A DNA stretch of 64,000 nt. Origin: Branchipolynoe longqiensis (lineage: Eukaryota; Annelida; Polychaeta; Phyllodocida; Polynoidae). Location: NCBI GenBank assembly GCA_030323885.1, contig CM059199.1, forward strand, positions 41,424,590-41,488,589. The letters run 5' to 3'. The notes below the pieces were generated by a model, which was given only the letters and a program-made list of their open reading frames with translations, did no database searches and had not been told where the DNA came from. The translations under genes and the position numbers were made by a program. Shown here piece after piece: positions 20,545-32,095 of the stretch (its first letter is position 1; each line of letters begins with the position of its first letter).

Positions 20545-21302
20545 GGGCTGGTCACACACACGTTAGTGAACGTAGTTGAACATACATAGAATAACAGGGG
20601 TGAAACCTGCTGACACTACGTTCAAATACCTTAGGGTATGGCAGGTTTTGGTTGATGCCCCACCTACTAGTACGGATAAATACGTTACGTTATGGATCCC
20701 GTTACGATATTGTATGTATCCCGGTACATCCAATCAACTACGCTCAACTACGTTCAACTACGTTCAACTACGTTCAACTACGTTCAACTACGTTCAACTA
20801 CGTTCAACTACGTTCAATTACGTTCAACTACGTTCAACTACATTCAACTATGTTACCCTCTACTACGTTCAACTACATTCAACTTTGTCCACTAACGGCT
20901 ATGTGACCACGGCAGAATGGCCAAGGTTTTGTTTGGGTCAAAGTATGCTAGGATATGCTAGAGTATGCTAGAGTACATTAATAAGTATGATAGTGTAAGC
21001 TAGAGTATGCTAGGGTACGCTAGAGTATGCTAGAGTACACTAGAATACGTTATCACCAAGGAGGGTACGACTGCCTCAAACCTAGTGCTCTTTTGAACAT
21101 GTCCAAAGGTTAAATCGGAACTCATTGCCCACATACATTCTTATCACGTTATCATCACGGAGAAGTATGGATGCCGGTAGGTTCAACTACGTTCAACTAT
21201 TTTCAACTACGTTCAGCTATGTTCAACTATGTTTAACTATGTTCAACTATGTTAGCCTCCACTACTTTCAAGTACGTTCACTAACGTGTATGTGACATGG
21301 CC
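20545..21302. mobile_element. TTAA-type MITE with decamer arrays
   Basis: Inverted ends: GGGCTGGTCACACACACGTT at left and AACGTGTATGTGACATGGCC at right, with TTAA at 21303-21306. The two ends match for nearly 40 bp including TTAGTGAACGTA. The interior holds CGTTCAACTA decamers (20748-20885 and 21180-21250) and GCTAGAGTAT arrays (20945-21050). No transposase ORF. Confidence 0.78.
20748..20885. repeat. CGTTCAACTA decamer array
   Basis: About 13 nearly perfect 10 bp units, degenerating to the right. It lies inside the MITE. Confidence 0.95.
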
Positions 21303-21477
21303 TTAAAGGTGTACATTTGATATTGTCAGTGTCGAGGTAAAGGTAAAGTTGTACAAATACACATGGTGAAGATGGAGTTATTCTGTTAGTAAAATTGAAT
21401 GGACATTAAATGCTATATTTGCTCATCCCTTCACAAGTAAAAGATGTGAGCACCGCTACCCGATCAAAACGCTCCGT

Positions 21478-21772
21478 TATACATTGTTGGTACATCGTGG
21501 GTTCGAACCCTGGTCGAGTCAAACCGATACCGTCAATTTGATATTTGTTGCTTCCTACTAGGCAGGCGCTCGGAATTATTAGGATAGGGCAAGGACTGGT
21601 TGGCTCAGTGTCAGGATAATGTGACTGAGTGGGGTATCAGGTCCTGGTCCTGGCGGCTTGGTCTCCCATTGGGGCAGGACTATAAATACACCATGAGTGT
21701 GCACTGTCACATGTCGGTACCCATCTGGATATGACCTTAGATGTTGCTAGGACGTAAAACAACAACAAACAT
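21478..21772 (+). mobile_element. SINE-1, head partly lost
   Basis: Begins at TTGTTGGTACATCGTGGG, keeps a canonical B-box (GGGTTCGAACCC), the body and tail A ending AACAACAACAAAC. Confidence 0.87.
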
Positions 21773-22428
21773 TGTTGGTGCAAATGGAGACACACTTGCT
21801 GTCCGGACCGCACTTCGTCCACACCTCTCTTTAGGTCCTCTCTGCTGGCCATGCTCCCTCTTGATAATGTCTGAAAAGTGTTCCAAGAGCCTGCCAGCAT
21901 TTCTACTCTGTCCGTGTCTTTGGCTCACCGGATGGTCAGCATAGAGCAAATAGACACGATCCTTTGACTCAACTCTCCACATTTCTCTTTCCTATACTCT
22001 ACCCTTTTTTTTTCTCCCAGGCTTACTTCTCCCCCTGATCAAGGGACTTGTTTGCTTGGCTTACCTTATCGTTTCTCTCACATTGTTTTTGTTGCTGGAA
22101 CCACTGGACCCACCTTTACCCGTCCCTTCCTTCTAAACTCTTGCTTCTGTCGACTGGATATGAGTGCTCTGCTACCGCTGGACCGGATTGATTCAGGGCA
22201 GCCCCAACGCTTCGCCGTTTTGAATGTTGTAAAAACATCCCCAGCTTCTACAACTGTCCGCCCTGAAGATTAATCTTCAACCAAAGATTGGACCGATTTA
22301 TCCGGCCTTTCTCTATTGCTTCAGTTCTGCAGCCAGTAACCGTTTTAAGGTTACGAAGCACCTCAAAAGCAAGAGACACACCATCCCACCTAGGCTACTT
22401 CTCTGCGTAATAATACTCCGTATCCTCC
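21773..22428. other. No feature recognised
   Basis: About 650 bp of unique-looking sequence, with ORFs under 75 codons and no recognised domain. Confidence 0.5.
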
Positions 22429-22960
22429 CCCCCCCCGTTGCACCCCTCGCTGCCCCCCCCCTCGTCCCCCCCCCCCCCCACCTTCCCCACGCCGGGCCGT
22501 CCATCTCATTGATGCCAGAGTTGATGCTGCGCGGTGGCGGTGGGGTGGGGTGGGGTGGGGTGGGGGTGGTGGCGGTGATTGGGTGTGGTGGAAATGGGGA
22601 TGGTGGGAATGGGGGGATGGGGGGATGGAGGTGGTGGGGATGGGGGGTTGGGGTGGTGGCGGTGTTGTGGATGGTGGGGATGGGGGGTGGTGGGGATGGG
22701 GATGGGAGTGGAGTGGGAGTGGGAGTGGGGGTGGGGGTGGGGGTGGTAATGTTGGGGATGGTTGGGATGGGGATGACAGTGGAGTGAGAGTAGTACTGGT
22801 GGGGATTGCAGTAATTGGGGGTGGTGGGGATGGGGATGGGCGTGGACTGGGAGTGGGAGTGGTGGGGCGGTGGTGGGGATGGGGATGGAGATGGAAGTGG
22901 AGTGGGAGTGGGGGTAGGGGTGGTAGTGGGCTGGGGTTGAGGTGGAGGTGGAGGTTCCGT
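22429..22960. repeat. G-rich minisatellite with flanking C runs
   Basis: C runs at 22427-22480, then GGGGATGGGGATGGGAGTGG-type units to 22960. Many GGG or GGGG runs occur on the plus strand. The 210-codon Pro/His ORF on the minus strand is a composition artefact. Confidence 0.92.
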
Positions 22961-23111
22961 GGTAGGCGCCCCCTAGGAATTGATGCCGGTACTACGGGAA
23001 GCTCATTGACCTCTGAGGTCACTCAGCTACCTTAGGACAACTCCCCCCAGCAGACTGGAATGTCAGATGTGGTTGTCTGTCTGACGAGGCTCCGAGGGCT
23101 TACTGTCTTAA

Positions 23112-23675
23112 GCCCCGTTCACACCGCACAACTTTAGGCCAAACTAGATGAGGCGAACTAGAGGAGGCGAACAAGGCGTCCTGTCCACACAAGGAGTACT
23201 TGGGATGTTTTAAGGCGGAAATCGATCTCTGCGCATGAGCAAGTCCATACTAATCAGCGCCATTTTCGGTTCGTCGACATCACCACGAGAGAGTGTGGGT
23301 TCGACCTAGATATGTATAGACTGAGTCGTATTGTTTTGGAATGGTCAAAACTTCTGCTGGGCAGTGAAACCCTAAAAATAAATGATGAAAAAAATATCTG
23401 TGCACCTCTAGCCGGTTCATAGACCAAATTATATTATATAGTGTGACGTGCTTAATCCACTTCAAGTAAACCGCTACCGTCCACACAAGCTAGGTGGGCC
23501 GATTTAAGTTAGTTCGCTTCATCTAAACTACCTCGAGAGGTGGTTTAGATGAAGCAAACTAGATGAGGCGACTCAGGCTTAAGTCGCACCAACATCACGT
23601 CCACACGACCAATGTGAGGCGAACTAAAGGAAGCGACCTAGTTGAGGCGACTTAACTCGCCAGTGTGAACGGGGC
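23112..23675. mobile_element. TTAA-type MITE, GCCCCGTTCACAC family
   Basis: Perfect TTAA on each side (23108-23111, 23676-23679). Ends are GCCCCGTTCACAC and GTGTGAACGGGGC. It repeats GATGAGGCGAACTAG-like blocks and has the central palindrome CTACCTCGAGAGGTGG, matching the element at 16518. The 564 bp carry no ORF. Confidence 0.88.
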
Positions 23676-23689
23676 TTAAGGGGATTTGT

Positions 23690-24180
23690 AAATATGAAAC
23701 AAAACCCAGTGCTCCACCACCCGCCTCTTGCTAAAAGTAGAAATCAAAAGAAGAAGAACAAAGGGGAGAGAGAATAGAATTGAAAAGGAAGAGAGAAAAG
23801 GGAGACCATTTTTCAGTCATTGTTAAGTAGACCCCTACCCGGCACAAAAGATAATAAAGAAACAAAGGAAAATAGAAGAAAAAAGGTATATGAGGAAGAG
23901 GAAAAGATGTAAATAAAGGGGTCCCCATGTGCTCCTTATGCCTAGTTAAACCCCGACTCGAAACAAAGGGTAATAACAAAGAAAGAAAAGGAAGGGAAAA
24001 AACGGGAAAAAGAAGGAAAAGAGGACATTATTCCGCACTATAACCCTAATAGGGACACCTCCCCACCAACCAAACATTATTAAATAGAAGGAGGTAAGGG
24101 GAAAAGGGAAAACATGAGAATAAAACATCACATTCCCGGTTCATCCGAAATATTAAACAAAATATTATGTTAAATCCCAA
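23690..24180. repeat. Purine-rich degenerate repeat
   Basis: A/G-rich plus strand with loosely repeated blocks (ACCCGGCACAAAAGATAATA versus ACTCGAAACAAAGGGTAATA), suggesting an old tandem repeat of about 125 bp. Confidence 0.55.
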
Positions 24181-24190
24181 ATGCAGGTCC

Positions 24191-24485
24191 TTGAAGATTT
24201 ATACTGCCTATCATGGATAAGTCTGAATAGACTTATTTTCACCATTAGACAGTTTGTCGATAGAAAGCCCGAGCCTACACTTTTACCGACCCAAGGGATT
24301 TTAACTTCCCACACCACATAGATATGGTATGAAAGCAAGCAGCCTTTGATGACGCTGTAAGTTACACATAGCAGTGGAAATCCAAATTGGCAGAGGTGGG
24401 GGCATGGGGAATTGAACCACCAACCTTCAGATTAGGAGTCTGACCTAGAAAAAAGTCAGACACTCTAACCACTCAGCCACAAGGT
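24191..24485 (-). mobile_element. SINE-3, full length
   Basis: On the minus strand: tRNA-like head (GTGGCTGAGTGGTTAGAG, then GGTGGTTCAATTCCCC), body CACCTCTGCCAATTTGG, GGCTCGGGCTTTCTATCGAC, and a tail ending in CAGTATAAATCTTCAAG-like sequence. Near-identical copies lie at 54947 and 55620. Confidence 0.88.
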
Positions 24486-24679
24486 AAAATAATGTTTTCA
24501 CAAATGGGTAAATCAGTAGTAAAACACCCATCCTACATCCCGGTAACATGTTCCCATGTGCATCCTTTTGAGCACCCACCATTTTTCAGTGCGTACAGCC
24601 ATTATTTCTGGTTATATACTAGGAAAGAAATGCCAATGGATAATCGATCCATAATGTCAGTACTTTGGCATTTGGGGTG

Positions 24680-25370
24680 GGTTTAGTGTGGGTGTAGGGG
24701 TGGGGTGTGGGGGTGTGGGGTGGGAATCGGGATGGGGGTTGGTGAGGGTCGAGGGGTTAGGGGATGGGGTGGGGTGGTGTGTGTGTGGTGGAGGTTGGGG
24801 TGGGGGTTGGTGTGGGTATAGGGTAGGGGAGAGGGTTGGTGTGTGTGGTGTGGGGGTTGGTGTGGGTGTAGGGATGGGGCGAGGGTTGGTGTGTGTGGGG
24901 TGGGGATTGGTGTGGGGTCGGTGTGCGTGAAGGGTGGGGTTTGGGGTTTGGGGTGCGGGTTGGTGTGGGTGGAGGGTGGGGGTTGGGGAGAGGGTTGGTG
25001 TGTGTGGGGTGGGGATTGGTGTGGGGTCGGTGTGCGTCTACGGCGGGGTTGGGGGATGGGGGTTGGTGTGGGTGGAGGGTGGGGGTTGGGGAGAGGGTTG
25101 GTGTGTGTGGGGTGGGGATTGGTGTGGGGTCGGTGTGCGTCTACGGCGGGGTTTGGGGATGGGGGTTGGTGTGGGTGGAGGGTGGGGGTTGGGGAGAGGG
25201 TTGGTGTGTGTGGGGTGGGGATTGGTGTGGGGTCGGTGTGCGTCTACGGTGGGGTTTGGGGGTGGGGGTTGGTGTGGGTGGAAGGTGTGTGTTGGGGAGA
25301 GGGTTGGTGTGTGTGGGGTGGGGATTGGTGTTGGTGTAGGGGTGGGGTGCGGGAGAGGTGGAGTAATATG
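24680..25370. repeat. GT-rich minisatellite, 103 bp period
   Basis: The landmark GTGTGCGTCTACGG recurs near 25033, 25137 and 25239. Units contain GGGTGGGGGTTGGGGAGAGG. Gly/Val/Cys-rich ORFs on plus and Pro/His on minus are artefacts. Confidence 0.93.
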
Positions 25371-26154
25371 GCTCCTTGAGTGCATCCTTTCAGAAGTTAG
25401 TACCCAACCTGAGATGACCTCAACTATTGGTATAAGCTAACGCACCAAACCACTCCGACCTTAATGCACATTATTGGCTTTAACCTCCACATATCGGCTC
25501 ATCGTGAGCGGGACCCTCTAGTAGTCAATGGAACAAAGAAGGAGGAACCAGAACTCTGCACCCACCCACCAGCTCCCACCCAAATGCTGCCTCGGATTGT
25601 GACTTTTGACTGTCTGGGCAGATTCTTCTTCAGTTGCGAAATACTGTGAAGTCCGAACATTGCCGGAAATGTAACATATAATATACCCACCACACATAAT
25701 CAAATTTCGGATGTTTTATATTTTTTTATTTAATTTCCTTTAATTTTAATTTTTAATTCTTTTACATATATTTCTTCTATATGTTTGAATCTATTTCATG
25801 TTGTTGTTGTGGTAAATATGTATATTGTGCTGAATAAGTCTTTTGTCAGCGCCAAAGCACTGGTCTTCCAGCCATTTTTCAATTCAGGGTTATTTACACA
25901 AAGGTATATAGAATAAGGTATACAATAATTGTTGAATACACAATTTGCAGCATGTAACACAAGGACATTCTGCAACCCAAAGGTTCCATAGCAATATGGT
26001 AACAGTAGTTAGTGTCATACAACTAGATCAATATTAGTAGTCAGATAAATTTGAGCATTTACCTAGTATTTAGAATGTAAGCAGAAGTTATCTTCTGTAT
26101 TCAGTTGGTAAAGTTGTAGTAAGTCTTAATGTTCAGTTGCAGTTAGGCAAGCTT
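25371..26154. other. AT-rich, no gene recognised
   Basis: Contains TTTATTTAATTTCC-rich sequence at 25710-25790. The phrase GCACTGGTCTTCCAGCC at 25857-25873 recurs in variants near 29423, 32420 (inverted) and 50735, hinting at an undescribed low-copy repeat. Confidence 0.5.
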
Positions 26155-26494
26155 GTTTGTTTGTTTGTTGTTTTACATCCTAGCAACATATAAGGTCACA
26201 TCAGGACGGGTACCGACTTATGACAGTGCGCCCTCATGGCGACTTTATAGTGCTGTCCCACTGGAATACCAGGCCGCCAGCACCATGACCTGATATCCAA
26301 CTCAGTCACATTATCCTGACACTGAGCCAACCAGTCCTTGTCCTATCCTAATAATGCCAAGTGCTAGGCTAGGAAGCAACAAGTATCAATTTTAAAGTCA
26401 TTGGTTTGACTCGACCAGGGTTCGAACCCACGACCCCACGATCTACCAACACGGGAGACGGACACTCTACCTCATTCGGCCATCCCCTCTGGTT
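26155..26494 (-). mobile_element. SINE-1, full length, type 2 head
   Basis: Starts with a TTTG repeat tail and ends in the type 2 head (ACCTCATTCGGCCATCCC). Confidence 0.9.
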
Positions 26495-26969
26495 AGACAA
26501 GCAGTATATAAATGTCAGTTTGTTAGAAATATTCTAGTGTTGTACATAATTCGTTCAGCAACCCAATGCATAATTTCCCGTCATTTAAAATCATATAAGA
26601 TATATCAGAGTTCTGATGTTGTAGTAATGTTTATGTTGTTTTGGGGGCAAATCTGGAGCACTGTATGGGCACCGATGAAAGCGATCCCATGTGGTTGGGA
26701 GTTGGCTTTCGTTGGGTAGTGGTCAGAGAAATTGGGTATGGGGGGGTGGGGGTGGAATGGCAGCCTACAAGCCTAACCACAGGCCTCTGTGAGGGCCGGG
26801 GGAGGCTGGATGATTGGTTTATGTTGCAATGTTTTTATGATATCAGAAATCGGAATGTAACATTTCCAATCAGGTTGCAACATTTACCCGACTTCAGCCT
26901 TCTGATCTCATTGCAACATCCGTCAGCTCAAAGTATATTTCTTCGCTGGGGTTTCCATCCTTGATACAT
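26495..26969. other. No feature recognised
   Basis: Unique-looking; short ORFs only. A TTGCAACATT motif is repeated at about 26823 and 26875. Confidence 0.5.
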
Positions 26970-28070
26970 CTGAGATTCTATCAGGACTGGTGGCTCCTTG
27001 TGATCCTATCAGGATCATGAGTGTGTACTTGTGACAGTGCACACTCACCACAACTTCATAGTGCTGCCATGCTGGCAGACCAGGCTGCTGGCAGCATAAC
27101 CCGATTTTCCACTCAATTATATTATCCTGATACTGTGTTAACCACTCCTTGCTCTATCCTTATAATGCCAAGTGCCAGGGCCCATATGCATGGAGCAGTG
27201 TTAGCGGCATGTGGTGTTAACTGTCTAACACAGGGTAGCTATCACCGGTTATCAGCGGTGTCGATAACTATGTCAAGCCGTATGCATGGGGGGTTAAACG
27301 ATGAGTGTTAGCTAAACGTGAATGTATTTATAGATTTGGGAAATCCCTCGATTCGACAATATGAATAATGCCACCAATGCAGCAGTGGCATTAATATCGG
27401 TTCGAATTTAGGGTTAAATTGATAAAATTTCACTTATTGCGTATGGAATTCTGTTAAATATGATAGCATTGAATAGATTTGGGCCTAATATATTGCCGCC
27501 AATGCGGCGGTTGGTTACTCCACACACCGGGAACCAGCACGCCTTGTTACGTTGACATTGCCGACAGTATGGATATCGATGTCGATCCGGTGGCGGCGAT
27601 TTGTTTACTTTACATTTGTCGATTCGAAAATATTAATATCTCCACCGATGTAGGGGCAGCGTGAATTTCGCTTCGGATTTAGGGTTAATTTGATGAAATT
27701 TCACTTATTGCGTATTTAATTCTGTCAAATATGATAGCATTGAATAGATGTGGGCTCCATCCTCACACTAACCTAACACTAACACCGCTGTAAACCTGCT
27801 ATGAGCAGAGTTAGAATTTCCGAGTTTAAACTCGCAGTGTTAGGCCTAACACTGCTCCATACATACCAACTTTTCGGTGCTAAACCAGAAATCCCGCCCT
27901 AAACGCTGTTTGGCTCGATAACACCGCTCCATGCATACGGGCCCAGGCTAAGTAGCGAGAAATATACATTTTGTAAGTCATTGTTTTGACTTTGTGGGGA
28001 GTTCAAACTCTTGACCTTATGCACAGGAACCGTGCGCTCTTCTCGATTCGTCCACTGCTTTCGGTCACTG
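26970..28070 (-). mobile_element. SINE-1 split by MITE-F
   Basis: The tail half lies at 26970-27179 and the head half at 27943-28070. The two halves join cleanly across the MITE (AGTGCCAGG, then CTAAGTAGCGAG), and CCAGG is duplicated at the junction. Confidence 0.85.
27180..27942. mobile_element. MITE-F (763 bp) inserted in SINE-1
   Basis: Inverted ends GCCCATATGCATGGAGC and GCTCCATGCATACGGGC match over about 24 bp. The host pentamer CCAGG is duplicated (27175-27179, 27943-27947). Two direct repeats of about 78 bp (27408-27487 and 27680-27757; TTTAGGGTTAAATTGAT-like start) lie inside. No transposase ORF. Superfamily not assigned. Confidence 0.85.
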
Positions 28071-28077
28071 CTCACAG

Positions 28078-28133
28078 TTGGTTGTTGGAGTTGCATGTCC
28101 TGGCAACATCTAAGGTCATACCAGGACGGCAAT
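28078..28133 (-). mobile_element. SINE-1 tail fragment
   Basis: GTTGGTTGTTGGAGTTGCAT through GGTCATACCAGGACGG only. Confidence 0.7.
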
Positions 28134-28530
28134 GTTCAAGGATATGGACCCGGTAATAAGAACAGATGCCTCAGGATGACATCCATACCTGTGGTAAGCG
28201 CATTGCAGCAAACAAGGAATCGTGGACAGTATACATGTGGATGTAATAGTAGGTTACATAGGACCAGGCGCACCGGGAACAGTCACGTGACCCCATCGTA
28301 CACATTACATCCGGTGTTTACGTCGTGACATTGAGCAAAGCACGTGTACTTTCTCCAAACTAAGAAGAAAGAAACAAATAAATAAAGACCAGAAGAAACC
28401 TCCACACGCTCAGTCAAAGTAATGAAACCGGCACGACATGCACATTGCTTTAATGACATTTCACTTTTTTCCTTTTTTTCTTTTTTTGTCTCCAAATTCT
28501 ACTGAAAAAAAGCCACCTCTTTCTTACTAG

Positions 28531-28620
28531 CCACCGAACGCGGTGGTCGAATCTGTAAAGCGCAGGCTTCCAGTGCGGAAGGTCAGGAGTCCGATCCCGG
28601 CAGAGTCAATACAATTACTT
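28531..28620 (+). mobile_element. SINE-1 head fragment, type 1
   Basis: GGTGGTCGAATCTGTAAAGC and GCGGAAGGTCAGGAGTCCGA, cut after the AATTACTTACATAG-like block. Confidence 0.7.
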
Positions 28621-28625
28621 ACATA

Positions 28626-29012
28626 GTTGTTGTTTTTTGGGGGTTTTACGTCCCGATTGGTTTCCACAGCTACACAAGAGGATGTTCCTCAACAAACTCT
28701 ACAGGCGCTACTCCATAGTCTGCAAGACTAGGGTCATATATGAAAGGGTACCGACTTGTGACAGTGCGCAGTCATTGCGACTTGATAGTGTTGCCCCGTT
28801 GGGAGATCAGGCCGCTGGCACCATGACCCAATATTTCACTCTGACTTTATCCTGATATTGAGCTAACCGGTGCTATCGTAGTAATGGCGAGCGCCAGGCT
28901 AGGCACCGAGAATTATATATTGTTGAGAGTTATTGGTTGGACTCGGCCGGGATTCGACCTTTCTATCTCCCACAGGAGAATCCTGCGCTCTACCGATTTG
29001 CCGATTTATCAC
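28626..29012 (-). mobile_element. SINE-1 with a 70 bp insertion in its tail
   Basis: The tail begins at 28626, is interrupted at about 28655-28727 by unrelated sequence, and resumes with AGGGTCATATATGAAAGGG. The head is type 1. Confidence 0.75.
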
Positions 29013-29068
29013 GATCTACGTAACCTTTTACTTTGTGGATAATTTACACATTGCACCTCTATGGTTAA

Positions 29069-29403
29069 AGCGGATGTCACACCTCGCCGGATTGAGCAAC
29101 GGACAGAGTTGGGCATGATAAGTATCAAAATGTATTACAATTTGTAAAAATGTTGCAATATCGGGTCAAAGGACGCTGGACGAACGGACATGAAACAGAC
29201 ATGAAACGGACATGAAACAGACATGAACGGATAGCCAACGGATGAAACAAACTCAAACCGGACAAGAACCATAGACGTCAATCCTGTGGCAGCCATTCCA
29301 AGTTTTGCGCATGTTCAAAACTTGTACGGACACAAACTGGACATCAACAGACTTTGTTTGGTTTCTTTCCATTTACCCCAATTCAGTGATGTGTGACAGG
29401 GCC
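29069..29403. mobile_element. TTAA-type MITE, CGGACA-rich interior
   Basis: Perfect TTAA on both sides (29065-29068, 29404-29407). Ends are AGCGGATGTCACACCTCGCC and TCAGTGATGTGTGACAGGGC. The interior repeats GGACATGAAACGGACA-like motifs. Related to 13388. Confidence 0.8.
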
Positions 29404-29485
29404 TTAATCAACACACACACCCTGGTCTTCCAAGCTGTTTGTTGAAGTATAACATAGTATGTTATTTAACATGTTTAGTCGAGCC

Positions 29486-29730
29486 ACACTCGATGGCTGA
29501 ATAGTTCAGCGTCACCCTCCCATTCTGGTAGGTCGTGGGATTCAAACCCCTTGGATCGAACCATGCCGAGTCAAACCAACAACTTAAATATTTGATACTT
29601 GTTGCTACCTAGCCTGGCGCTCAGCATTACTAGGATAGGGCAAGGAGCAGTGGAATGAGGAATACCAATCGTCCGCTATTGAATTTCTCCTACTTAAATA
29701 ACTAATCTACCAGAAACAAATCAAAACGAT
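29486..29730 (+). mobile_element. SINE-1 variant with tail B
   Basis: The head is type 2-like and the body runs to AGGATAGGGCAAGG. It then switches to AGCAGTGGAATGAGGAATAC and a tail ending in CTTAAATAACTAATCTACCA. Tail A is absent. Confidence 0.8.
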
Positions 29731-29948
29731 CTAATACATGACATTTCGATGAGAGGGGGAATTGGGAAGTCAGTACTACATTGTGAGATTTAATTAGATG
29801 TTAGCGTAAGGACATTAAGTGGAGGGTTGCTACTTTGATTAGCTGACGGTGCACCCACACTGTATCAAACTTGAGTGAGCCAGATTTTCTACAACGTGGA
29901 GATTACTCTCATGACTGTTACCCTGTGAATGGCAAACGGTAGCATCGC

Positions 29949-30307
29949 AGTTAAAGCTGCATAGTCCGATGAAAACATCAAATTGTCAAATCCAAGACAT
30001 TGATCTAGATTTGATCCTATGTATCTAACTTAGATACTGGTTCACTTATCAAACATTTGTCACCACATATAATGGAATACCAAACCAATCTAACAGGATC
30101 TGTTACTGCAGAAGCCTATGGTGTCAGAATGTTGGTATGCATGCCAACATTAATGTTGTACCTTTGTATTTCAAAATATCTCAAATGTTACAGAATTTAA
30201 AAAAATGCCATTCAAACGAAAGTAAGGTATATTTTAACGATCAACCTAATATATTTATCTCAGAAAAATCGCAGGAGCTAAAAACCATCGGACTATGCAA
30301 CTTTAAT
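29949..30307. mobile_element. MITE-B copy (best ends)
   Basis: Inverted ends AGTTAAAGCTGCATAGTCCG and CGGACTATGCAACTTTAAT. AT-rich, about 359 bp, no ORF. A central GGTATGCATGCCAACA palindrome is visible. Related sequence lies at 11744, 39852 and 48658. Confidence 0.8.
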
Positions 30308-30515
30308 TTCAGTTAAAAAATAGTGTTCTTTGACACCTTTGTAGTCGCCCCCTCACCGTTAACAAACACAGACCAGGGACCAACGCGAATCTTCGGCCAC
30401 TCTTTACAGTCTCAAGCTGCGATACAACACATGCCTATTCCATACACGCCTACATAAAGAAGGATACTGGCTGCTGCTTTTGTTTCTTCCCAACTAACAA
30501 GAAACCAATAGAGAA

Positions 30516-31440
30516 ATGCCACTCCCCCAACTCATAGTCATAGCCACCCCCCCCCCCCCTTCCCACACCCACCAACACCACAAGGAATCGGCGGTAACTC
30601 CACCTGTTCCCTCTTCCCAATATTCACCATCCTCTCACTCCCTCCTCTTCGTCGCTCCTCTCCATTTCTCACATTCCTCACGCTTCCCTCACTCTCATCC
30701 CACCCCAATCAAATCACTACCCCCTCCTCCCCGCCCTTACCCCATATCCCCCTCTCAGTCCACCCACCCCTCACCCAACCCCAATCCATCTGTCACACTA
30801 CCCCCTCCCCCTCCAATCCTTCCCCCTCATCCCAACTCATATATCACACTCCCCACTCCCTCTTGCTCTCACAACTCCTCCCTCTCCGTGTCTAGACCAC
30901 TCCCACCCACCGACATACACTCCCTCCACATCTCTCGCTCCCCAGCTTCAACACACACACCTTCCACCCCACATTCTGCCCCCCCCCCCCCCAAAACACA
31001 CACAGGGTACACTCCACAGTCCATCCACATCTCTCCGTCCTCACCTTCCACACCCCTACCTGTCACACTCACATCCTACCCCCCCCCCCCACACACACCA
31101 CATACACTCCACACTCCCTCCACCTATCTCCTTCCCCACATTCCACACCCCTACCTGTCACACCCACATCCTACCCCCCCCCCCCCCACACACACACCAC
31201 ATACACTCGACACTCCCTCCACATCTCTCCCTCCCCACCTTCCACACACACACCTGCCACCCCATATCCTACCATCCCCCCACACACCACATGCACTCCA
31301 CACTCCCTCCACATCTCTCCCTCTCCACCTTCCACACCCCTACCTGCCCCCCTCCACCCCCCTCCCCACACACCGCATACACTCCACACTCCCTCCACAT
31401 CTCTCCCTCCCCACCTTCAACCTCCCACCCCCCCACACAC
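30516..31440. repeat. C-rich minisatellite
   Basis: CCACACTCCCTCCACATCTC units recur about every 90-110 bp from 30915 to 31400, with C runs up to 14. The 330-codon Pro/Ser/His ORF on plus is a composition artefact. Confidence 0.92.
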
Positions 31441-31654
31441 ACCATATACACAGTTACGACCTCCCCAAACCGGCAATCTGCCCCTGCCGGCCACATCCAT
31501 ATCAATAACTGCGGGCGGCTGCGAATGGGGTGGCGCGCCAATGGGGCAATTCTGAGAGACTGTGAGCTGCTCACAACGACTCACCGAGCGGAGCAGTCCG
31601 CCCAGCATTCCAGTCACACCCGCGGGGCACGGCGCACTAACAGTTCACGCCACA

Positions 31655-32095
31655 CTTCTCGCCACAATATAGTCAGCAGTATTCTTCTACAGTTCTAGCC
31701 ACTATCTTCAGCACACCTCTCACCACTATATAGTCAGCAGTCTCCTCAGTAGTCTTCTGCAGTTCTAGCCACTATATTCAGCACACTTCTGAACAATATT
31801 CACATCTGAATTCTCAACACTATTATCAGGACTATTGTCAGCACTATTGGCAGCACTGTTCTAAGGACTATTCTCAGCACTGTTCTCAGTACTCTTGTAC
31901 CTTCTAGCCACTCTCCTGTAGCACTCTTCTCAGTACGATTCACATCAGAATTGTCAACAATATTCACACCAGAATTCTCAGCACAATTCTCAATATTATT
32001 CTATGTATTCTCCTCAGCACTATTCTCACAACTATTCTCAGTACAGTCATCAGCACTATTCTCATCACTATTCTCAACAGTATTCCCAACACTAT
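31655..32095. repeat. Degenerate CACTATTCTCAG-type repeat
   Basis: Short units such as TTCTCAGCACTATTCTCAG and GTCAGCAGTATTCTTC recur irregularly at 15-20 bp spacing. Confidence 0.8.

Noticed and set aside
22390..23022. 210-codon Pro-rich ORF on minus and Gly-rich ORFs on plus
   Set aside because: Same artefact in a G-rich minisatellite.
24843..25440. Gly/Val/Trp-rich ORFs of 148-178 codons in several plus frames
   Set aside because: Overlapping frames all open in a GT-rich 103 bp repeat; composition artefact.
30516..31508. 330-codon Pro/Ser/His ORF on plus
   Set aside because: Lies in a C-rich minisatellite, with extreme composition, and the repeat unit explains the lack of stops.
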